Counted from the first letter of the stretch, positions 1 to 12,894 are shown. The stretch is DNA of 64,000 nucleotides from Hesseltinella vesiculosa (GCA_002104935.1 MCGT01000037.1:62001-126000); one strand, 5' to 3'. The notes: generated from the letters alone by a model not told the origin. Translations and numbers: made by a program.

Positions 1-1885
1 TACGTCTTCATAAATGAGATCCAGATCGGCGTTCTTTAAATCTTCTTGGAGGTCAGGATATTTTTGCACAAGTTCTACAAATGCTTCCTTGGTAGTGTGT
101 ACAGATACATCCTCGTTATGATCCTGTAATGTAGAAAATGGATGACGTATGAGCCAAAAAAAAAAAAAAAGGGGGGGGAGACTGGCTGAGCACGGAATGT
201 CACGTGTCTTACCTTGAAATAATCTTGCACTTTGCGTCGATTGTCAATCACTTCTAGTTCGAGGTCGTCAATCAAGTCCCAAAACAAATCCAATGGGGAG
301 GATCCTCTTGTACCCAGCATCTGCAAGTACCTTGAATCGTTGCATATCCGGGGGTAGATCTCTTTCCATTGGGTGTTGACTGTAATGCTACCTTCCTCCC
401 GCAAGAATTGAAGCAGGTTCTACGATGAGAAACAGAAAGAAACAATGTAAGCACTTTTTGCACTCCCTCGGTCTTTTCTATTTTTCCTTTTCCCCCTTTC
501 CTTTACCTTGAAGCCATCACGACCTAGGCGGTCATAGTGTCGTTGCTTCTGTTCACGGTCATGCTGGTCTTGCAATGGCTGGACCCATCGCTCTTGTGAG
601 TAGTCTTGGAAGACGTGCAGATAGTCTAAGGGCGTCATGCCATCAAAGCGCATATCCTCATCTTCAACATATGTTTCATAGATATCTTTCCAGAGAGGCA
701 GCTCTGTGATGGAAGCGTCGTCATAGTCGGCCAGTTGCTTAAGGAATCGGTCACGTCCTTGGGCTTTGAGAGTGTCGAGGTGCTCGGCTTCTTGCTTTCG
801 CAGTTGGTGCTGTCGGTCTTCAAAGGTGCGTTGGCGGTCGCGCTCCGAGGCAATGGCTGTAAAGGCAGGGTTTTGGGCAATCAGAGGCAGGATCGTGCGG
901 TAGGCCGAGTAGTGTTTGAATTGAGGCGTCTCGTCGAGCATGGCAAAGAAGTCATCCGCTTGCTTTTTCTCCAACGCTTCTTGTTCTTCCCGTCGTCGTT
1001 TGGCTTCCATCTCGGTAAATCGCTGAAAGGCGGCTTTGCGTTCGGCGGTGGTGGTGAACACTCGGTATCGTGGATCTGTGATGATCTCGCGCATTGCGTC
1101 TTCCCAAGTCCATTCATCGTCAATTCCCTAAAACAAAGAGGATGGACGTCAATGGTTCGGTTGTGATCATCGCCTTTTTTTTTAGAATGACCTTGGAGCG
1201 AAGCAAATCATGGAAGGCTTCCATGGCTTCTTCAGGTGAATCGACCACAATGCTCGATGGTCCAGACAGAGTCGCCGTGATGGTAGGCTTACTGGCATAG
1301 GTTGAAGATGGGTTAGGGCGAGGGATAGGTTGAATATGAATGGGGGGTGGATTTGCCATGACTCTGGCTGGAGGGGGAGCCATGGCGGCTGGAGGAGTGG
1401 TAGGCACAGGTGATGGCGAGGCGGCTGTTTCCAATTCCCTCAGCTTGGCCTGCAAATCTAAAAAGATGACGATGAAGACATTTGTCTTTTGGGATCACAT
1501 GCTTTCTTTGTGGATTCTTGTTGGATTGAGGTATGATTTTACCTTTGTAGGCTTGTGGCATTTGCCAAGTGGTTTCTTTGGATGCCTTGTTGCTGTAATA
1601 CTTGCGGCCATCCTTGGAGGTGTATTCCTTCCAAGGGCAACTGTCAAGTGCGAGCTCAATGTCGGTCCAGAGCTCCTTGGGCTTTTTCCATGTCGTTTCG
1701 CGTGTGGATTGATTGTACCAGTAGATTCGTCCGTCTGGCGCTTTTGTTTCTTTCCAAACCTTTCATGTTTTAAGAGAGAGACATGGATCAATAAAGGCGC
1801 CTAAGAACATGGATCTCCAGGATGATTCTACTGAAATTGGGGATCGTCTTACCGATGAGTCAGAGGCGGGAGCTCCAGCGTACAT
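1..1885 (-). CDS. PRP40: PRP40-like U1 snRNP pre-mRNA splicing factor (WW-FF), 3' end outside window
   Basis: Splicing factor that in known homologues bridges the 5' and 3' splice sites early in spliceosome assembly. The start chosen is at 1885 (MYAGAPASDSS), followed by a short intron to about 1760 with a good GTAAGA donor. The next exon (from 1759) encodes two tandem WW domains: the first contains GRIYWYNQSTRETTWKKP, the second GRKYYSNKASKETTWQMP, about 20 residues apart. A proline-rich linker follows (about 1450-1310). From about 1120 down to the window edge lie charged helical repeats typical of FF domains, for example AFQRFTEMEAKRR and LPLWKDIYETY. The gene runs off the left edge, so the C-terminal FF repeats are missing. 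Introns contain C-then-T polypyrimidine tracts (158-178). The two-WW plus FF order is diagnostic; TCERG1/CA150-like proteins are the only real alternative. Confidence 0.93.
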
Positions 1886-2043
1886 GGTGAGTTGCAAGAG
1901 AAAAAGAAAAAAAAAAAAAAAAGAGCCTAGGAGTGGAAGAGAAACGGAAATGGCAGGCAGCTAACTACACTCCGCTACCTTTTTCTGTGATGAAACAAGT
2001 TGTACAGCCATTTTTTTTTATTTTTACATGGATGCCATCTCTT

Positions 2044-3842
2044 TTAGTCCAGGTCTAGATCCATTGAAGGGGCATCGTCATGGTCGTCTTCTGAGTGGTT
2101 TTGTTGTGAAGAATTGCTGGTGCTGGAGCGGCCATGGTGAAGGTTGGTATTGCCACCGCCAGGGCCCCAGGTGAAGGTGCCTGGGATGCTGGTGGGCCAA
2201 GATGCAGGTGTGGTGGCGCCTGAGCGCATGCCGGAGAACCAGGAATAAGCTGGGGTGGGCGTGCTTTGTGGCCGATGTTCTTGGGTGGGGGATCGAGGGT
2301 CTGTGGTGACGGTCTGCTCACCTTGTGGCACAGCATTGCCGTCTGTCTGTGATGAAGATGATTCATTTGAATGGTCAGGCGTATGGCTGTTCGTTTCAGG
2401 CTCCAGATTGGGTCCTACTGCGTGCCGGCTATGGACGAGAGAAAAAAAAAGGTTGGTCAGACAAATTTATGCAATGATGCGTCATTATCATAGCGATCTT
2501 ACCAAACAGGACACGTGCCATTCATCTTGAGCCAAGGCTTAATACAATCGTCATGAAAAACGTGCTGGCAAGGTAATTCAATCACCATTTCCGATTGATT
2601 AAATTCATCTTTGCATACTGCACAATCCAATTGTTCCTCTACAGGCGAAGAAAAGAGGACAGACATGGGGTCAGGCCTGTCTGATGACTCGAGTATTGCC
2701 AGAACACTTACTGAACTCTTCCTCTTTTAGCTGTCTGCTGGGTAACTTGTCAATGACATCTTCAGGAGCTGGAGGTGGTGCTGATCTACTAGCAAAACCG
2801 TAAAACAAAAAAACAAAATCAGCCTTGAATGAAACTGCAAAAGATGGGAGAGGTCACTTACCCAGCCGTTTGCTCCATGAGTTGGGTGATAATGTTGTCC
2901 AGAGCTGTCTGCGAAAATGCGTAATCGTTGGGGTTACCTACAAACCCAGCATCCATGTTGGTTCCGGTGATGGCAGAGAGCAGCTGTAATATTCTATAGG
3001 ACACCGGTTTTGGAGCAGGAGGAAGAAAAATGAATGGAGCGTTAAGAGACGTGTCGCTTTTTTTTTTTTTTTTTTTTTTTGTTTTCTCGTACCCTTGGAA
3101 ACTATTGCCGAGGTCGTTGCGTCCATTTTGTGTATCTGTGTTGGTGCCGTCTGCATTGGTATCATTGCCATTGGTTTCGATATGGAAATGGAAGCCGGAG
3201 CCATCGTTTTGCTGAGGTGGTTGGTCACCGCGGAGGTTGACGGGAGTGAACTGCATATTGTTGTTACTGTCCATGGTGCCGCTGTAGATTATCACGGGTG
3301 TGCGACGTTGATTTTGAGGCTGCTCACCGGTGTCGGTTGGATGGTCCTGGCCTTGTTGGGGCTGCGAATGATTAGGGTCGGTGCCGTTGTTGGGCGCATT
3401 GCCACTGAGAATGTTCGAGAAGATATTTTGCAGCATGGCTCCCATGGAGCCGCCATTGGCATTGTTGGCATCCAAGTCATCGGTGGTTGAGAATTGGAAC
3501 CGAGTAGTTGTGCCTGGTGCATTGTTGCCAAGAGCCCCTCTAAAGAATTGAAAGATATCATCTTCGCCAGCTGCATCACCATCGTCCGATTGGAAATTGG
3601 CTGTTTGCGAGAACGTCCTAGGATCGTCGTTGTTGTCATCAATCTATATTGTCAAGACCAAAAACAGAATGGCCGACGTGAGTCATCAGTAGACCTGTCT
3701 CAGCTCTTCCTACCTCTTCAATAAACTGTTCATTGCACACTTGACAAGTTAGGTCAGGTGCCATGTACACTTGGACTTCTCGACCACAGGCATGGCAAAA
3801 ATAACGAGTGTTGCCTGAAGGCTGTTGCTGTGTACCCGACAT
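2044..3842 (-). CDS. RING-H2 E3 ubiquitin ligase, RNF126/RNF115 type
   Basis: Predicted E3 ubiquitin ligase. The N-terminus (start 3842, MSGTQQQPSG) carries a CxxC...CxxC zinc ribbon (FCHACGREV ... LTCQVCNEQF), as in the BCA2/RNF126 N-terminal zinc finger. The middle is Asn/Gln/Gly-rich and low complexity (about 3480-3100). A RING-H2 finger is encoded at about 2640-2515, with CAVCKDEF, CQHVFHDDCIKPWL and a final CPVC pair split by an intron. The acidic tail ends DLDLD. Several short introns interrupt the gene; one has a run of about 20 T on the plus strand. In this family the N-terminal finger binds ubiquitin or client complexes such as BAG6, but the client here is unknown. The RING identity is certain; assignment to the RNF126 subclass rests on the zinc ribbon plus C-terminal RING layout. 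Confidence 0.9.
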
Positions 3843-4251
3843 GTAAAAATATGCTATGCAATTATTATAACAATGACAAAGGATAAGGAAAAAAAAAAAA
3901 GGAAAGGGGGTATGTGGTGATGTAGAGAAAGATGGGGAAAAGAAAGTAAACCGAGGGAATAGAAGAAAAAAATAAGCTTTTTTTCTACTGGAGGGATGAA
4001 AAACAAGCGACCAGGCGGACAATTGGCGTGACTCCTGCGGAACAGGTCAAAAAGACCATCATCACGCCATTCATTGAAAGGAGCCTCTTACCGTCCACCA
4101 AAGGTGCTTTGGTCATTTCCAGAACGCCCCTCGTTGATGCTGATCTTTTAAAATTGACGGTTCATTCCTGTGCGTAGCTCTAAAAAGGAAAACGGTCAAG
4201 GAATGATCTTTTCTCTCTCTTCTCTCCTTATTTCCCCTGGAGGAAAAAAAA
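3843..4251. other. Divergent intergenic region between RING ligase and arrestin genes
   Basis: This is the shared upstream region of two divergent genes. On the minus strand, 4035-4091 has good intron signals (GTAAGAGG donor, CCGCAG acceptor, 57 nt), so the RING gene may have a 5'UTR intron. The same stretch is open on the plus strand from about 4006 to 4183 but has no ATG. Homopolymer A runs occur near 3890 and 4245. Confidence 0.5.
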
Positions 4252-6187
4252 ATGGCGCAAAACGAAGAAACAAGGTTGAGGAAAGTCGTCCCTAGCGATC
4301 AGCTTTTCACTTTACTGAAACGATGGACTTTGCAAGATCCACCGTCTCTAACGATGGCACTGTATTTAAAAGCACCCCATGCCCTCACTGGCGAGCGGCT
4401 CTACGGCAGTATTGTCATTTCGCCAAACGTAGACATTGATCACATCCAACTCCACCTCATTGGTACAGAACGTAACTTTACCTCACTTGGCATTGTCCAT
4501 GGTTAGAAAAAGATGGACTAACACATGCGCGTTTGCCCTTGCTAGACATCCATGACCCTGTCCATTTCCAAGAAAACACGCATACCCATACGTTCTTATC
4601 GTTGCCATGTCAACTTCTCGACCAAGAGCCACGGACCGAAGGGACTGTGTTTCCGTTTTATCTCCAGCTCCCTTTGGGAATCGGCTCAAGTTACAAGGAT
4701 AAAAAGGGACATGTTCAATATCAACTTCACTGGTAAAACTTGAAAGCCAATGCGTACAAAAAAAAAAAATAATAATAAGCGAGCTGCGGAAAAAAAGAAC
4801 TCAGTCCATATCTCAAAAGCCAAGCCAGTGGGCCAAGCACATCTCCACTCGAAGCTGTCAAGGAAGTCAACATATACCAAACCATACAAAGTTTTCAATC
4901 AAGCGAATCAGCAGTGGTCAACCAACCGCTTTGTGAAAAATGCACTGTTTGGCACCGGGGCAAAACCAACGGCCTGTCCCCCACGTCCATCGCTCCCCTC
5001 GCCAGAGGCCGGATGGCACGTCGGTACAGAGGCGTCGATATCAGCATGACACTAGCCAAGATCATTTGGATTTCTGGGTCCCTGTTGTATGTGGATATGG
5101 CCATCAATAACACGTCGCCTCGGACCATCTGCGACATTCAGCTGGACTTGATTCGTCGACAGAACACCTTTGCCTACATTGAACACAGCAAGAGCTTTGG
5201 CCTACTGCCTGTCACATCGTCCTGTGAAACCATTGCCTCCACCCACGTCCACGGCCAAGGCTGGTGGCAACCTGTCGCTCCTCATCAGAAAGATCATGTC
5301 ACCCTGCCCTTGGAAATTCCTGTAAGACGCTATCCCGATTTGGAAATAGCCAGCTAGTCATCCGTTTTGCGAGAGAGGTCATCATCTGGCTTTTTATTCT
5401 GTGATAGGATCACGTGTTTACGATCAAAACGCAAAAGTTGATGGATATCTCCTACTCTGTACGTATTGCCATTTGCTCAGATACTTGGTCAGTCTCGAGG
5501 AAAAAAAAAAAAAAGCTGAGCATTCATTCTTTTCTTCGTAGCAAAGAAGAACTGGCAGAGCTGCCGATCCTTCTCGTCCACAAAGTGGCCATGACACACC
5601 ATCCAGCCTACTTTGAAAAAACCCAAGCATCCGTCTCGGCTTCATCCATGTGGTCAACGTCAGAAGCAAGTGATTATACTGATTTTCTACCACAGGTGGA
5701 ACATGCAGAACCTTCTGCCCCCTCGATCGTCACCCTGTCGCCACCGGTTGAATGGATGAATTTTCCCGTGCGATCGCCCCGTCTGGACCACTCCTATCCG
5801 ATCTGCACATTAAAAGGACGCCATTCTGGGAAGAAATGGTACAATTGGGTCAAGCAGAAATCACAAGGCTGGGTGGACAAGCAATTCATCATGGCCTCCA
5901 CGTCTTGTATCATGCAGCCGGTCCATCAGAAAAAGAAGAAGCCCAAGCTCCTGCGCGCCTGTGAATCAGTTCTGATGCAGACAAAGCAATCCCTCCTGAC
6001 CTCCGCCTCGGTGTCGTTGTTGGTTGACAAATCCAAGAAAAAGCTGATTTCATCCAAATTGCAAAAATTGTCCACCAACACCGTTGCCCCTGCACCAACC
6101 CTCCATCATGGTCCATCGCAAAAATTCGAATTAACAAACCAAGACCTCGAATTGTATTCTCAATCTCTTCCCTTGCGACCATCTTAG
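4252..6187 (+). CDS. Arrestin-domain (ART/alpha-arrestin) trafficking adaptor
   Basis: Predicted alpha-arrestin. In fungi these recruit Rsp5-type ubiquitin ligases to plasma-membrane transporters or act in pH signalling. The arrestin_N-like part begins after the start at 4252: LYLKAPHALTGERLYGSIVI, then HIQLHLIGTERNF, and after the first intron (4502-4545, 44 nt) FPFYLQLPLGIGSSYKDKKG. The arrestin_C part includes DISMTLAKIIWISGSLLYVD, IQLDLIRRQNTFAY (about 5040-5180) and, after introns near 5321-5407 and 5490-5540, ISYSVRI and EELAELPILLVH. The tail (5700-6187) is basic and low complexity. Exon boundaries between 4730 and 4960 are uncertain because the reading frame changes there. No PPxY motif was noticed, so the Rsp5 link is only by family. 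Confidence 0.8.
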
Positions 6188-6312
6188 AATTCTCGGTTGT
6201 TTTTTCTTCCTTTCCGCATTAATAAATCAAGGTCCATTGTCATCCATTTTGGCACTCTCCCCCCCCCTTTTTTTTTTTTCAATAGCCAACCACCCACTTG
6301 TTTTTCTGGTCA

Positions 6313-7131
6313 TCAGTACCAATCATCAGACTGGCTCTTTCTTTTATTCTTTGCTCGGCGATTGCGCTTCTTGATGGTATCGGTTTTTAAGGCAAGGGGT
6401 CGAACGATGCCATGGAGCTTGTAAAAGAGGCCACAGGCATTACACAATGGCTGGCCAGTGTCGTTTCGGCGCCAGAGCGGGGTGTTGGAGGTATGACAAT
6501 TGGTACATTGGATGAGAGATACAGTGGCGCGGTTTTTTTTCTTGCGATAAGGCCGTTTCTTTCGAGGTGATTTTGACGAGACCGAGGCCGGTGGTGTTGA
6601 CAAAAAATCCGTCGTGTCCTGGTCATCGTTTTGTGACGGTGGGTCCAAGGCGATCAAGTCGTTGACGGTATCGAGTTCCAGATTGTAGTAATCTTCCAGC
6701 ATCCATTTGTGTAGGACAGGGTGCTGGGCAATCAGCTGCTCGTGGGCAGAAGGCGTGGGTTTGGAGGGAGGGGTGGGCTGATATGGGGACGTGTTGGTCA
6801 TGAAGTGTTGGGAATGATCGGTGGTTGGGTGATGGCCGACTGGCCCCGAAGGACGACTATGAGGAGCCATCATGCAGTGGTGTGCATGAATACCACTGAG
6901 TGAAGGCGTAGCTACCACGTGCACGGTATCCATTATCTCCGACCTCGTGAACACCCGCGCTTGGCTGGCAGCAGGGCCGGATGATAGGGCTGTTCGTGGA
7001 TTGTTTGTGTTTGTGTCGTAGTGGACTGGGGTATATTCCCAAGGATCATAACTTGGCGGTAGTGTAGAGAAGCCTGCGTGCATTGGAGGCGATGGTAATG
7101 GGTTGTGCCAGGGCATTCTCGTCGTCGTCAA
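6313..7131 (-). CDS. GATA-type zinc-finger transcription factor
   Basis: Single-exon gene for a 272-residue DNA-binding protein. One C-terminal GATA finger starts at residue 209: CTNC, a 17-residue loop with [11 protein letters not shown], then CNAC. It is followed by the basic extension [20 protein letters not shown], typical of fungal AreA/Gat1/Sre family fingers that bind GATA sites controlling nitrogen or iron genes. The rest is Pro/Ser/His/Thr-rich with no recognised domain. Residues 115-150 contain a weak helical segment ([20 protein letters not shown]) that might be an interaction surface. A Cys-rich iron-sensing region, expected in Sre-type regulators, is absent, which favours a nitrogen-type or developmental role; this is inference. 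Confidence 0.93.
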   Translation of the reverse strand: MTTTRMPWHNPLPSPPMHAGFSTLPPSYDPWEYTPVHYDTNTNNPRTALSSGPAASQARVFTRSEIMDTVHVVATPSLSGIHAHHCMMAPHSRPSGPVGHHPTTDHSQHFMTNTSPYQPTPPSKPTPSAHEQLIAQHPVLHKWMLEDYYNLELDTVNDLIALDPPSQNDDQDTTDFLSTPPASVSSKSPRKKRPYRKKKNRATVSLIQCTNCHTSNTPLWRRNDTGQPLCNACGLFYKLHGIVRPLALKTDTIKKRNRRAKNKRKSQSDDWY

Positions 7132-8165
7132 GCCCTTGATTTGACGTTGCTTTTATCGAGCTGGAGATGGAAGAAAAAAAAAAAGAAAAAGAGGACAGAA
7201 ATAAAACAGGCTTTTATGTACTCTTTTTTTTTTTTTTATGAAAATTACAAAAAAAAAAAAAAAAAAAAGAAGAAAGAATGAAGAAGAGGAAAAAAAAAAA
7301 AGACGAGAAGGAAAAAGTTCATTTTGAAATGGTGACATGCAAGTAGCAAATGACGCAGTTTCAATGGGCAATGAGCTTGATGATAGACGAGGTCATTGGT
7401 GCAACCCATCTCTCAAGGGCGTTTTTAATACTAAAATACGCTGTTTGTTTTATTTCCCTCTTTTTGCCCTGCCCATGCTCCTTTTTTTTTTTTTTTTTTT
7501 GCCAGAGTGATCTTCCCTCACTCCCCCCTCTTGTTGGTCCCCCCTTTTTTATTCATCTCTTCGCTAGATCTTTGACTTCAAAAAAGGAACTCATCAAAAG
7601 AGGCTCAATTATCTATTTAAAGCAACTTGCAACGATTCAAAAATCACGATGCCAAACACCCACTTGAGCACCGATCATGAGCTTGCGCCTTGCCGTGTGC
7701 CTGGTCATTTCTGAACAGGCTGGCCTCTTTTTTTCTCTGCGTCTGAGCAAGCCATCGCGCGTAACGAATCATGCAATCCACGGAGGAATCCACCTAAAAA
7801 CAGAGCTATGGTAAAATAGTACAAAAAAGATGAAATGTAAGGGAGCGTCTGCTGCAAAGATGTGTGGAGGCAGGGTCTTGGCTCCCGCAAAAAAGGATGC
7901 CGATGGAGATTTCGCTGCGGTGATTTTATCCCCTTTCAAGATTTTCCCACCAGGCGCATTTCATGATTTCCCAAAGACCAGACGATTCTTGAAAGACATA
8001 AAGTGTTCTCTGGACCGTTCACCTGTCATATCTCGGCTACAGAGATGGGTGGCAACGCACTGGAAAAACGTACATCGCTGCAAAAAAAAAAAATAAAAAT
8101 AAAAATTATTTTTTTTCTTTCCACTTTTTTTTTCTTTCTACTTTCACCTCTTGGTTTGATTTTGG
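7132..8165. other. Intergenic, AT-homopolymer-rich, no gene recognised
   Basis: Divergent upstream region of the GATA-factor and TSC1 genes. It holds many A and T runs (7210-7310, 7480-7500, 8080-8150) and a C-rich patch near 7520. Short ORFs on both strands, such as a 61-codon minus ORF at 7705-7890, have no recognisable domain. Confidence 0.5.
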
Positions 8166-11100
8166 ATGGTGACGCTGAAAGATATTTTAAAGTCTGCTTC
8201 TGTATCGATACGCAATGCCACAGCAGAAGCTGATGGCCAAACGACATTGGATGTGATCGACACCTATCTTGATGAGCACGCACAAAAATTGTACGCCACC
8301 GTGCATGCTGGATCAGGCGCCGTGGGACCGACGACCGCGGCTGCCAATGCAACACAATCCACGACAGCCACCAGCGAAGATCAAGAGACAAGAGCAGCTA
8401 TTGATAAACTGTCGACTGAATTATTCTACCTGTACAACACAACCATTCTCGTGTCGCCCATCGCTGCTACGGTAGTGTCATGTTCACCTGAAGCACGCAT
8501 CTTGCATAGCAAACAGCTGTTGCTCCTCAAGTTCTTGCACGCCCTCGTGCCTTTGCTTGGGCCCCAACGGCTGTTTGAATCATCATGGTGGATCGAGGCC
8601 ATCCATCCATTGCTGACCACCGCCACTTTTACCGATGCCATCAAGAACGAGGCCCGCGCCATCGTCACTGACAGCTTGGTGTTGGAGTTACAAGCCCAGA
8701 CCCAACCCACATGTGCCAGCCGCATCGTTCATTATTACCTGGAATCTGCGAAAAAGTACCAAGAGCGCGAAGAACAACACATCGATGCTGTGCTTGAAAA
8801 CAACCTGTTCAACGTGCAAGAAGACCTCCGTATGCAACACCAGGCCCTTCTTGCCATGGAGCAAGACGAATGGTCCAAAAACCTGCTTATCATCTTGATG
8901 TCTGTGGGTGCTGCCGAAGCCAAGGCTTTCTTTTGTCTGCTGGACCACGCCTTCCAATCCAGCGTGCATCGTCTACAAATTGTGTATCTGATCAGCGAAT
9001 TCATGTTACGAAAACGGACCCATGCCCACGAGATCCTCGACACTCCTCTGTTTGAATCGATGCTCAAATCCCTCATGGTATGCCCTGCTTTGAGAAATAA
9101 TAGCGCACCGGATAGGCGACTCACATCCCCCCCCCTGACGGGTTTTCCTAGTACGACAATTCCACCACCCTGATTGCCATATCTGTCACCAATATGATTA
9201 TGCTTTTGCCACGCATCTGTGCTATGCTTCCCCCCTTTTTACCTCAGCTCTTTTACATCTTTGCTCGTGCCATCTCTTGGGATCAGCTCCGTGACATGCG
9301 CAAACGCCAAACCCTCTCCTCTGCGCCCGGACTGAAAATCGATCCCACTTGGGATTGTGCAGGTACGGCAAGGAATCTAAAAAGTGACGATCACCAGAGA
9401 GCCTGATTTTTCTCTGTTAGACTTCACATTCTCCAAACTCACCGCACCGCCATCCAATCCCCAAACTGGTCCGTTTTTTACCGCTCTTTATGGTCTATAC
9501 CCGTGTAACTTTTTGAAATTCTTACACAAGCCGTATGCCTATTTTGAATCGGTCAGCTTTGTGGTGCCGGAAGAATTCGATGAAGAGACTTTTCGAACAC
9601 GTGTGATGACCCAAGTCTCCCGGCACATGCTGCATCCCAACATTGTGTCCATGACTGCCGAAGATGAGCTCACCGATCGATCGCGCTGGATGAAAATGGA
9701 GCCGCCAGATGTCATTGCCCTCGTCATGAGCCTGGATCTGACCAACGCGGCTTCTCGCTCTGCCTTTTCCTCCTCTCCACAATCCCATGCACCCAACTCC
9801 ATGGACCTCTTGGACACCACCATTTGGTCCGCCACAAAGGAATACCGGGAACAACAGCACCAGCTGGTAAAAGACCTGCCGGCCGCAACTCCTTTGGCTG
9901 CCACTCTCCCTCCCCGTCACCAACACATATCCACCATCGATACCTCCACCCCTCTGGATCTGGCCAAGCGCCCATCCTCTGGAGCAAACTCCCCTTTGCT
10001 TGCCATCAAACAGCAGCAACCCATGATGACCAACATTGTCCAATTGCACAAAGCCTTGAAAAGCGGCTCTGAGATTTTCACAGGCGATGATATTTGGGTA
10101 ATGAAGACTTTGACATTGGCCTCCCACAGCATGTGGCCTGACTATTTGTTTGTTCATAGGATGCCACCTTGCAGCATGTCACTTCCCCGTCGGTGTCTGC
10201 CTGTGCATCGCCAAAGATCAAAGAACCGCCAAACCAGAGCTTCCAGGGAGCGCTCCAGTCGACGGGGAACGAGGATGCGCGTGATCCAGCAATAGCGGAT
10301 TCAACGAGCACCATGTCGTCGGAAACCAAACTGCTGATTGCTGGTCTGAAGCGTGAAGTGCTACTCCTGCGCAACGAACTGACCTTTGAGCTGTTTCTGA
10401 AGCAGCAGCACCTGCAGCACATTGGCCGCCTTCACCGCGAACACGTGATGGACAGCACTGTCGAGGCTGAGCGCCAGCAACTCTACAATGCCAATCGCAT
10501 GCTCAACTCCCAGCTCAAGCAAACCACTGAAGCGCTCGAACGCCTGCGCGCCGAATCTGCCATGGCCAAGCAAAAGCACATCAAGTGGGAAGACGACCAG
10601 TCGGGTAAGCTCCGTGGCTTCCGCGACGCCCGCAGAGAATGGCAGGCCCATATGGAAGTTGCCAAGAAAGACCTCGACGATTATCGCCTCCTCATCGATG
10701 ACCAGCGCTCAGAGCTAGAACAAGCTCGAAAGATGTAAGGCTCAAAAAACGCAGCAGGAGCTGATGGCCGATTTTATTTTATTTTATTTTATTAGGATCT
10801 TTGATCTCCAAAACCAAGTGACAACACTGCAGCCTATGGTGGAAATGGCCAGTAACTACGAGCAACGTATCCGACAGCTGACGCAGCAAATGCTTCTCTG
10901 GGAAGAAGACACTGCACATCTCAAGGAACAAAAGAAGTACATCAAGGGGTTGCTCTCCGAATGGTGGAGTATGGAAGGATTGGTGGCCAGCATACAAGCC
11001 GAGAACCAATCCCTCGAAGAAGATATAAGGTAAGTAGTGGCGCTGGGAGGAAAAGAGACCCTTGCAACTGCAGGATACTAAGTTTTGTGTTGCTTCTGCC

Positions 11101-11376
11101 TTTGTCTCTAGACACAAATCTGCCCGACTTGACCAGCTTCAACGACAAGCCGAATCAACGCTTGCTGACAAACCTGACCATACCCCTGACCCAGCATTGC
11201 CAGCACAAGAACCTACATCTAGGCAAAAAGAATTGGACGAAATGAAGCTCACCATGCGTGCCTTGAAAGAGGAACTAGCAACCTCGGAAATGGAGAAGCT
11301 CCGATATCAAGCCGAGCTGGAGCGACAGAAATATGCAGCCCAGTCCAGCAGCGAAACCACCAGCCAGCCATGTTAG
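8166..11376 (+). CDS. TSC1: Hamartin / TSC1-like regulator of TOR signalling
   Basis: Predicted TSC1 (hamartin), partner and stabiliser of the TSC2 Rheb-GAP that restrains TORC1. Exon 1 (8166-about 9076) encodes an alpha-helical repeat region. Introns lie at about 9077-9150, 9361-9420, 10098-10159, 10735-10795 and 11030-11111. The exon starting at 9421 has the most diagnostic block, FFTALYGLYPCNFLKFLHKP, matching the conserved hamartin N-terminal domain, followed by a conserved helix and a low-complexity stretch. From about 10310 to 11300 the protein is a long coiled coil (for example LKREVLLLRNELTFELFLKQ and LQNQVTTLQPMVEMASNYEQ), as in hamartin, which uses this region to bind TSC2 and TBC1D7. 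The protein is about 900 residues, shorter than the human 1164. No competing family fits both halves. Confidence 0.87.
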
Positions 11377-12082
11377 TTATTTTTTTTATTTTTATTTTTA
11401 TTTTTTTTTTTTTTTGCCGTCATTTGCTAGTATGCATGGCTTTATATCGCACGCCAATAAAAAGAGAAACAGTCTCCCGATGGAGCCTATCTCTGAATGG
11501 ATTGCAAAGCTTGGGAACCAAGGTGCACACTTTCATGCATGCCTGCAGCATTTTAACCGCGATTTTAGCCTAACCGCCCATTGCTAAATGCCTTGTGAGC
11601 ATTTCGCTTGCGTTTAGCAGCGCTTAGAAAGTCTTGTCATACCCAAGCCTTTACTCTTTTAACTGTTGTGTCGAGCTGGTCTGAGTCCTTGGGGGTGTGT
11701 CGTCTTGTGGAAATGAACTAACAACCTGGGCGTTTAAAACACGTTCTTTATGTTTTTTTTTTTTTTTTTTTTTTTTGCAAATGCGTTGCGCAGCACTCTC
11801 AAGTCAATGAATCAATCCATGAAAGATTTCACATGGGTGCAGAGCTTTCGGGTTCATAGTAACGTTGAAATGGCAGCTTCTGTTTTTTATCGGGCACGCT
11901 GGTATGGAGGAAGCACGTCCATTGAAGCGTTGCTGCTGCTTTGCGTGGATATATGGCTTAGGAAAGATGGCCCTTCTCAATCGCTATAGGAAAACATCGT
12001 CGTTTCACAATAAACAAAATGCGTTGTTCATGCTCATGGTTTTCTTTTTAACACTCCCCCCTCAAATGCTAACCCGTATCGT
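11377..12082. other. Intergenic between convergent TSC1 and nicotinamidase genes
   Basis: Convergent 3' ends with T/A runs (11390-11415, 11753-11776). No coding region, RNA gene or repeat was recognised. Confidence 0.5.
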
Positions 12083-12894
12083 TTATTGATCCTTGACGTT
12101 GGACATATAGTCCTCAACGGTGGGCACCAGTTGCACGCCTACCTGCTCCAGGGCTTTCAAGGAAGGTTCGTAGGCATCGGGAAAGGCGGCCTTGGTGGTA
12201 TCTTTGATGACAATGGTTTCAAACCCAAACTTGATAGCATCCACAGCGGTGAATTTCAAGCAGTAATCGGTGGCATAGCCACACACCACGACTTGCTCAA
12301 TGTCGTGCTGGTAGAGATGCTTGGCCAAGTCGGTAAAGTGATGGTACTGGTTGTCAGCAAAGGCGCTGTAAGAGTCCACAAAGATATTTGTTCCTTTCTT
12401 CACATTAATGCTCGGGAGGTCGACGAGCTGATCCAGTATATCAGCACCACGCGAGCCTTGCTAGAGTGTTATAAGCAAGTGAGTTTGGCACGAGGAAGGT
12501 GAGAGTTGCTTACAATACAATGGTCTGGCCAAAGGACTTGCTCACACGACTGGTTGCGATAGGTCAATGTGACGGTATCCAATGGCGCTTTGCCTTCGTG
12601 TTGTGAGGCAAAGCTAGCATGGTTGGGAGGATGCCAATCCTAGATGGCGAAAAAAGAAAAACGATAGCGCGGCTAATGTCAGCTAAATCGATGACCAAAT
12701 TCCCAACGACAGATTAAAAATAGATAAATAAATACCTGTGTGGCAATGACCAAACCGCCTTCTTCGTTGAAAAAGGCACCGAGTTCTTGTACACGGGGAA
12801 TCGCCTGGGTGGCTTCGAACACAGGCAAAGGCCCGGTTTCAAGGAAATCGTATTGCATATCCACAATGATGAGGGCTGCTTTCTTCAATGACAT
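12083..12894 (-). CDS. PNC1: Nicotinamidase (isochorismatase-fold), NAD salvage
   Basis: Hydrolyses nicotinamide to nicotinate in the NAD+ salvage pathway and thereby relieves sirtuin inhibition. The start at 12894 gives MSLKKAALIIVDMQYDFLET, with the catalytic Asp in VDMQYDF. After an intron (about 12640-12737) the zinc-binding motif DWHPPNHASFASQH appears. After a second intron (about 12461-12514) come VKKGTN, containing the catalytic Lys, and VVCGYATDYCLKFTAVDA, whose second Cys is the nucleophile. Length is about 210 residues, as in yeast Pnc1. All catalytic triad and metal-ligand positions are present, so it should be active. The gene is convergent with TSC1. Confidence 0.95.

Noticed and set aside
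7705..7890. 61-codon minus ORF with a hydrophobic segment, possible mitochondrial micropeptide
   Set aside because: No family pattern and no supporting splice or promoter signal.
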